In this document: positions 60,217 through 64,000 of the stretch, piece by piece
How positions within the stretch are numbered: position 1 is the stretch's first letter
Layout of the letters: every line of letters starts with the position of its first letter
DNA from: Arthrobacter pityocampae
Lineage (GTDB): Bacteria > Actinomycetota > Actinomycetes > Actinomycetales > Micrococcaceae
Length of the DNA: 64,000 nt
NCBI RefSeq assembly: GCF_002927275.1
Contig: NZ_PRKW01000001.1
Coordinates: forward strand, 186,001 to 250,000
Direction of reading: 5' to 3'
Notes under the pieces: generated by a model
Seen by the model: only the letters and a program-made list of their open reading frames with translations
Told to the model about the DNA's origin: nothing
Database searches by the model: none
Position numbers and translations under genes: made by a program

Positions 60217-62505
60217 TCAGCCCTTCTCGAGGAACGCTTCCTTCTCGGGATTCAAATACAGCTCGATTGCCAGGGCCAGCCCCGGCAGCTCCCGCAGATC
60301 CGGGTCCTCCCCGACGATCTCCTGCGCGTCGGTCCGGGCCTTCTCGATGACCGTGCCGTGCTGGGTGATCTTCAGGAAGCGCAGCGCCGAACGCCCGCCG
60401 GACTGCGAGGCCCCGAGGATGTTCCCCTCGCGCCGGAGTTCGAGGTCCTTCTGCGAGAGCTCGAAGCCGTCCGTGGTGGACGCGACGGCGGAGAGGCGCT
60501 CCCGGCTCGGGTGCTCGGGTTCGAGCTTCGTGACGAGCAGGCAGGTGCCTGCGTGACCGCCGCGGCCGATGCGCCCGCGCAGCTGGTGGAGCTGCGAGAT
60601 GCCGAAGCGGTCGGCATCCATGATGACCATGAGCGTGGCGTTGGGGACGTCGACGCCCACCTCGATGACCGTGGTGGCGATGAGCAGCTGCACGGAGCCG
60701 TCCGCGAAGCGAGCCATGACGTTCGCCTTGTCCTGCGGATCCATCCGCCCGTGCAGCATGCCGCTCGTGACGCCCTGCAGCTGCGGGATCCCCGCCAGGG
60801 AGTCGAAGAGCGCGACGACGCTGGTGAGCTCCTGCGCTCCCCCGGTCTTCCGCTCCGCGACCGGCTCCCCGTAGAGCGCCTCGGGGGCGTCGTCGTCGCC
60901 CCGGCCGTTGTCTCCGATTTTCGGGCACACCACGTAGACCTGCCGCCCGGCGTCGATCTCCTCGCGGGCGCGCGCCCAGATCCTGTCGATCCACCCCGGG
61001 TGCTCCGTGAGCCCCACCTCGTGGGTGGCGATCGGCGACCGCCCGGCCGGCAGTTCCGAGAGCGTGGAGGTCTCGAGGTCGCCGAAGACCGTCATGGCGA
61101 CGGTCCGCGGGATCGGCGTGGCGGTCATGACCAGCACGTGCGGGGAGGTGCGGGCCTTGGTCCGCAGCAAGTCGCGCTGCTCCACGCCGAAGCGGTGCTG
61201 CTCGTCGACGACGATCAGCCCGAGGTCGAAGAACTGCACGTTCTCGGAGAGCAGCGCGTGCGTGCCGATGACAATCCCGGCGTCCCCGGAGGCGGCGTCG
61301 AGCAGGGACTTCTTCCGCTGCGCGGTGGACATGGACCCCGTGAGCAGCACCACCCGCGTGCCGTCCAGGGCTCCGCCGAGCATGCCGCCCTCCGCGAGCA
61401 TGCCGCCCTCCGCGAGCGGGCCGAGGGTCCGGGTGATGGACTGCAGGTGCTGCGCGGCCAGGACCTCGGTGGGCGCGAGGAGGGCGGCCTGCCCCCCGGC
61501 GTCGATGACCTGCAGCATGGCGCGCAGGGCCACGAGGGTCTTCCCCGCGCCCACCTCGCCCTGCAGCAGCCGGTTCATGGGGTGGGTGCGGGCGAGGTCC
61601 TCGGCGAGGGTACGGCCGACGTCGCGCTGGCCCTGCGTGAGGGTGAAGGGCAGCCGGGCGTCGAACTGGTCCAGCAGGCCGCCGGCGGAGGGTGGGCGCG
61701 CCGTCGCCTCCTCGCGGGCGGCCAGCGCACGACGGCGGGCGAGCGCCGCCTGGAGGACGAACGCCTCCTGGTAGCGGAGGCGGTGCTGGGCCCGGTACGT
61801 GTCCTCGATCTGCGGGGGCCGGTGCACGAGTTCGTAGGCCGTGGCCAGGCTCATGAGCTTGTCGCGGCGGGCGATCGACGCCGGGATGGGGTCGTCGAGG
61901 TCGGAGAGGTGCAGCGTGTCAAGCACCACGCCCACGGCCTTGGCGATGGCGTCGCTGCTGAGCTTCTCCACCGCCGGGTACACCGGGATGGGGCGCTTGG
62001 CGCGGGCGGGGTCGTCGTCGCCCTCGTCGAGCAGGGAGTAGCGCGGATTGGTGAGGGAGAGATGCCCGCGGTAGAGCGTGGTCTTGCCGGAGAACATGGC
62101 GCGCACGCCGGGTTTGAGCTCCCGGGCTGCGGTGAAGCCGTTGAAGAAGGTGAGGTTCATGCCGCCGAGGCTGCCGTCAGCGTCGTCGGTGATGACCACC
62201 TCCAGGAGGGTGCCCTTGCGGGTGTGCATGCGCCGCGAATTCGCGGACTGCACACGGGCGATCAGGGTGACCTCCTCGTCCACGGGCACCTCGTCGATGG
62301 GCGTCAGCTCGCCGCGTTTAAGGTAGGTGCGGGGGAAGTGGTTGAGGAGCTCCCCGACCGTGGTGATGCCGAAGTGCTTCTCCAGGTTCTTGGCCACCGG
62401 GCCGAGGCGCTTCGCCAGCGGGGCGTCGAGCTCGGAGGCGGCCGACGCCCGGGCGGCGCCGGCCAGGGGCCGCACCAGGTCAGGACTCACCGCGTCAGGA
62501 CTCAC
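60217..62505 (-). CDS. recG: ATP-dependent DNA helicase RecG
   Basis: 762 residues. N-terminal wedge domain, then Walker A LLQGEVGAGKTLVALRAM, DEQHRFGVEQRDLLRTKART (DEQH box), TATPIPRTVAMTVFGDLE and QLHQLRGRIGRGGHAGTCLL. It regresses stalled replication forks. An 18-bp tandem duplication (61381-61416) adds a repeat of LAEGGM between the helicase motifs. Confidence 0.96.
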   Translation of the reverse strand: MSPDAVSPDLVRPLAGAARASAASELDAPLAKRLGPVAKNLEKHFGITTVGELLNHFPRTYLKRGELTPIDEVPVDEEVTLIARVQSANSRRMHTRKGTLLEVVITDDADGSLGGMNLTFFNGFTAARELKPGVRAMFSGKTTLYRGHLSLTNPRYSLLDEGDDDPARAKRPIPVYPAVEKLSSDAIAKAVGVVLDTLHLSDLDDPIPASIARRDKLMSLATAYELVHRPPQIEDTYRAQHRLRYQEAFVLQAALARRRALAAREEATARPPSAGGLLDQFDARLPFTLTQGQRDVGRTLAEDLARTHPMNRLLQGEVGAGKTLVALRAMLQVIDAGGQAALLAPTEVLAAQHLQSITRTLGPLAEGGMLAEGGMLGGALDGTRVVLLTGSMSTAQRKKSLLDAASGDAGIVIGTHALLSENVQFFDLGLIVVDEQHRFGVEQRDLLRTKARTSPHVLVMTATPIPRTVAMTVFGDLETSTLSELPAGRSPIATHEVGLTEHPGWIDRIWARAREEIDAGRQVYVVCPKIGDNGRGDDDAPEALYGEPVAERKTGGAQELTSVVALFDSLAGIPQLQGVTSGMLHGRMDPQDKANVMARFADGSVQLLIATTVIEVGVDVPNATLMVIMDADRFGISQLHQLRGRIGRGGHAGTCLLVTKLEPEHPSRERLSAVASTTDGFELSQKDLELRREGNILGASQSGGRSALRFLKITQHGTVIEKARTDAQEIVGEDPDLRELPGLALAIELYLNPEKEAFLEKG

Positions 62506-63472
62506 CGGCCTCGGCTCCCACGGGCGAGACCGCGAGCTGGGTCACCGCGATGCTGACGGGGGTGCCGGCCTCGTGGATGAGGGCCAGGGCGGGGGCCGCG
62601 TCCGGGACGTGCACGTGGACGCGCCAGCGGTAGCCGTCCTCGACCGGGGAGACGGCGCTCATGATCACGGAGTCGCCGATCTCGTCGAGGTGCAGGCGCA
62701 GGGTCGCGGCGGCCAGGGGGCTGAGGTTGATGGTGCACATGACCTCCACGCCGTCGGCGTCACCGCCCCGGTGGATGTGCGGCGCCTGGATGTCGTACCC
62801 GTGCAGTCCGTCGAGGAGTTCGTCCTGGAGCTCCTCGCCGAGGGCCGCGGCGCGGAGGGCGTCGAGGATCAGGAGGAAGCCCACGCCCCCGGAGTCCACG
62901 ACGTTCGCCTCGGCCAGGACGCCGAGCTGGCTCTCGGTGGCCACCACGGCCCGGAGCGCGGTCTGCACCGTGGCGCGGAGGGTCACGGCGAGGGCCTGGT
63001 TGCTGTCGTCGCCGTCGTGCCCGGAGGCGGCCTCGGCGGCCCCGCGGGCACTGGCCTCGAGGACCGAGAGCATGGTGCCGGGCACGGGATCGCTGAGGGC
63101 GGACCAGCTGCGGATCTGCGCGCGGTGCAGCGCGGAGGCGAGCAGCGCGCTGGTGAGCCGCGTGGTGCCGTGCAGCGGTTCGGCGAGCGCAGAGAGGAAG
63201 ACGGCGAAGAGGGTGCCGGAGTTCCCGAGCGCCTCCTCCATCGCGGCACGGCCGGCCACGGTGAGGAGTTCGCCGAGGTCGACGGCGTCGGCGTCGTGCG
63301 CGGCGCGGGCCGCGGAGCGGACGGTCAGGTACAGGTTGGTGCCGGTGTCGCCGTCGGCCACGGGGAAGATGTTGATGGCATTCAGGCGGTCGCTGTGGTT
63401 GCCGAGGGACTCTTCGGCCTTGCTCAACCAGCGCTTCATCGCGACCGCGTTCGCGGTGATCTTAGTGTGCAA
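62495..63472 (-). CDS. DAK2-domain protein, FakA-like
   Basis: 325 residues. DRLNAINIFPVADGDTGTNL is the DAK2 ATP-binding start; ALGNSGTLFAVFLSALAEPL and EANVVDSGGVGFLLILDAL follow. The family includes FakA, which phosphorylates fatty acids with FakB, and dihydroxyacetone kinase subunits. It is shorter than FakA of Firmicutes, and no FakB is nearby. The start is TTG at 63472, overlapping thiL by 11 nt; the end overlaps recG by 11 nt. Confidence 0.87.
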   Translation of the reverse strand: MHTKITANAVAMKRWLSKAEESLGNHSDRLNAINIFPVADGDTGTNLYLTVRSAARAAHDADAVDLGELLTVAGRAAMEEALGNSGTLFAVFLSALAEPLHGTTRLTSALLASALHRAQIRSWSALSDPVPGTMLSVLEASARGAAEAASGHDGDDSNQALAVTLRATVQTALRAVVATESQLGVLAEANVVDSGGVGFLLILDALRAAALGEELQDELLDGLHGYDIQAPHIHRGGDADGVEVMCTINLSPLAAATLRLHLDEIGDSVIMSAVSPVEDGYRWRVHVHVPDAAPALALIHEAGTPVSIAVTQLAVSPVGAEAGES

Positions 63473-64000
63473 AGTGATCCCATCCCCTGAGAGCTGCGGC
63501 CTGTGACGCCAGTGTCACGAGCGGCTCGCCCGGCACCACCGAGCCTACCGCAGTGAACCCGTCCGGCAGCAGGGCGCCCTGCGGGAACGTAGCGAGGAGC
63601 CCGTGATCCTCACCCCCGCCGAGCACCCACTCCATCGCGTCGACGCCCAGCAGGGCGGCGGCCTCCTCCAGCGGGGCCGCATACTGCCGCAGCGCCTCCG
63701 GGTCGAGGTCCAGCCCCACGCCGCTCGCCGTCGCGATGCGTCCGGCGTCGCGGATGAGCCCGTCGGAGATGTCCAGCATGGCGGAGGCGCCGGCGACGGC
63801 CGCGGCGGGACCGAGCGCAAGGGGCGGGCGCGGGCGCAGCTGCGCAGCGACGAGCTCCTCCCCTACCGCACCGAAGTCCCGGCTGGGGCGGCCGTCCTCC
63901 AGCAGGCGCTTGTCTTCCAGCAGGGCGAGGCCGGCGGCGGCCCGTCCGGGCGTCCCGGTGACGGCCACCGTGTGCCCGGCCTTCGCCCCGGAGCGCAGTA
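63462..64000 (-). CDS. thiL: Thiamine-monophosphate kinase, C-terminal part (partial)
   Basis: The gene begins beyond the right edge. The visible 179 codons include LRSGAKAGHTVAVTGTPGRA, ASAMLDISDGLIRDAGRIA and VLGGGEDHGLLATFP, which are thiL motifs around the substrate site. It makes thiamine diphosphate from the monophosphate. It overlaps the DAK2 gene by 11 nt. Confidence 0.93.
   Translation of the reverse strand, partial: LRSGAKAGHTVAVTGTPGRAAAGLALLEDKRLLEDGRPSRDFGAVGEELVAAQLRPRPPLALGPAAAVAGASAMLDISDGLIRDAGRIATASGVGLDLDPEALRQYAAPLEEAAALLGVDAMEWVLGGGEDHGLLATFPQGALLPDGFTAVGSVVPGEPLVTLASQAAALRGWDHFAH

Overview
The window comes from a high-GC actinobacterial chromosome, most likely Arthrobacter or a close relative in the Micrococcaceae. 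The evidence is the gene order aceE-fasR-fabD-fabH-acpP-fabF-DUF3145, the block rpsP-khpA-rimM-trmD-rplS-lepB-rnhB-DUF2469-yraN-comM-dprA-xerC, and an oleA-oleBC-oleD olefin operon with the fused oleBC seen in Micrococcus luteus and relatives. Starts are often GTG or TTG, many genes overlap by 4 nt, and several genes look leaderless (TANNNT, six bases, then ATG).

Layout. 1-5.4 kb: end of aceE, the PucR-type regulator fasR and the type II fatty-acid-synthase operon; two matching 17-bp inverted repeats, one before fasR and one before fabD, are candidate FasR operators. 5.4-10.6 kb, minus strand: DUF3145, xerC, an alkyltransferase homologue that has lost its catalytic Cys, dprA and the 3' part of comM. 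10.58-19.27 kb: an 8.69-kb integrative element that splits comM at a 9-bp core (CGATGTCGG). 19.3-25.9 kb, mostly minus strand: 5' stub of comM, yraN, an acidic repeat protein, DUF2469, rnhB, two lepB genes, rplS, trmD, rimM, khpA, rpsP. 26-33.3 kb: VOC protein, amidohydrolase, alpha/beta hydrolase, ffh, a glucose-6-phosphate dehydrogenase and an ArsR/SRPBCC pair. 33.4-42 kb: glnB-amtB, ftsY, an MFS transporter, smc. 42-46.8 kb: ole operon. 46.9-51.9 kb: LysM-NlpC/P60 hydrolase behind a c-di-AMP (ydaO-type) riboswitch, then mutM, rnc, rpmF, a DUF177 protein, a YdcF-like protein and coaD. 52-64 kb: aminotransferase, spermidine-synthase-like methyltransferase, STAS protein, a membrane protein with a YcnI-like protein, rsmD, a molybdate operon, recG, a DAK2 protein and the start of thiL.

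The most unusual part is the element in comM. Removing it restores an in-frame comM of 511 codons. It carries a large serine integrase next to attL, one phage major-capsid (P22 coat-like) gene with its own terminator, a zinc-motif/coiled-coil gene before the capsid, a 103-bp nested palindrome, several tiny genes with zinc or acidic features, a membrane-anchored protein and two HEPN-type genes, one with a clear RX4H motif. I see no terminase, portal, protease, tail or replication gene. That combination suggests a very small phage satellite or phage-parasitic defence island that borrows or subverts the particle of a helper phage. This is inference from gene content and has not been tested.

Genome-style observations: short tandem duplications recur in and between genes (modC, recG, MFS tail, modB start, a 17-bp array before the aminotransferase), and a foldable intergenic repeat family lies on both sides of the ArsR locus. 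No tRNA, rRNA or CRISPR array was seen.
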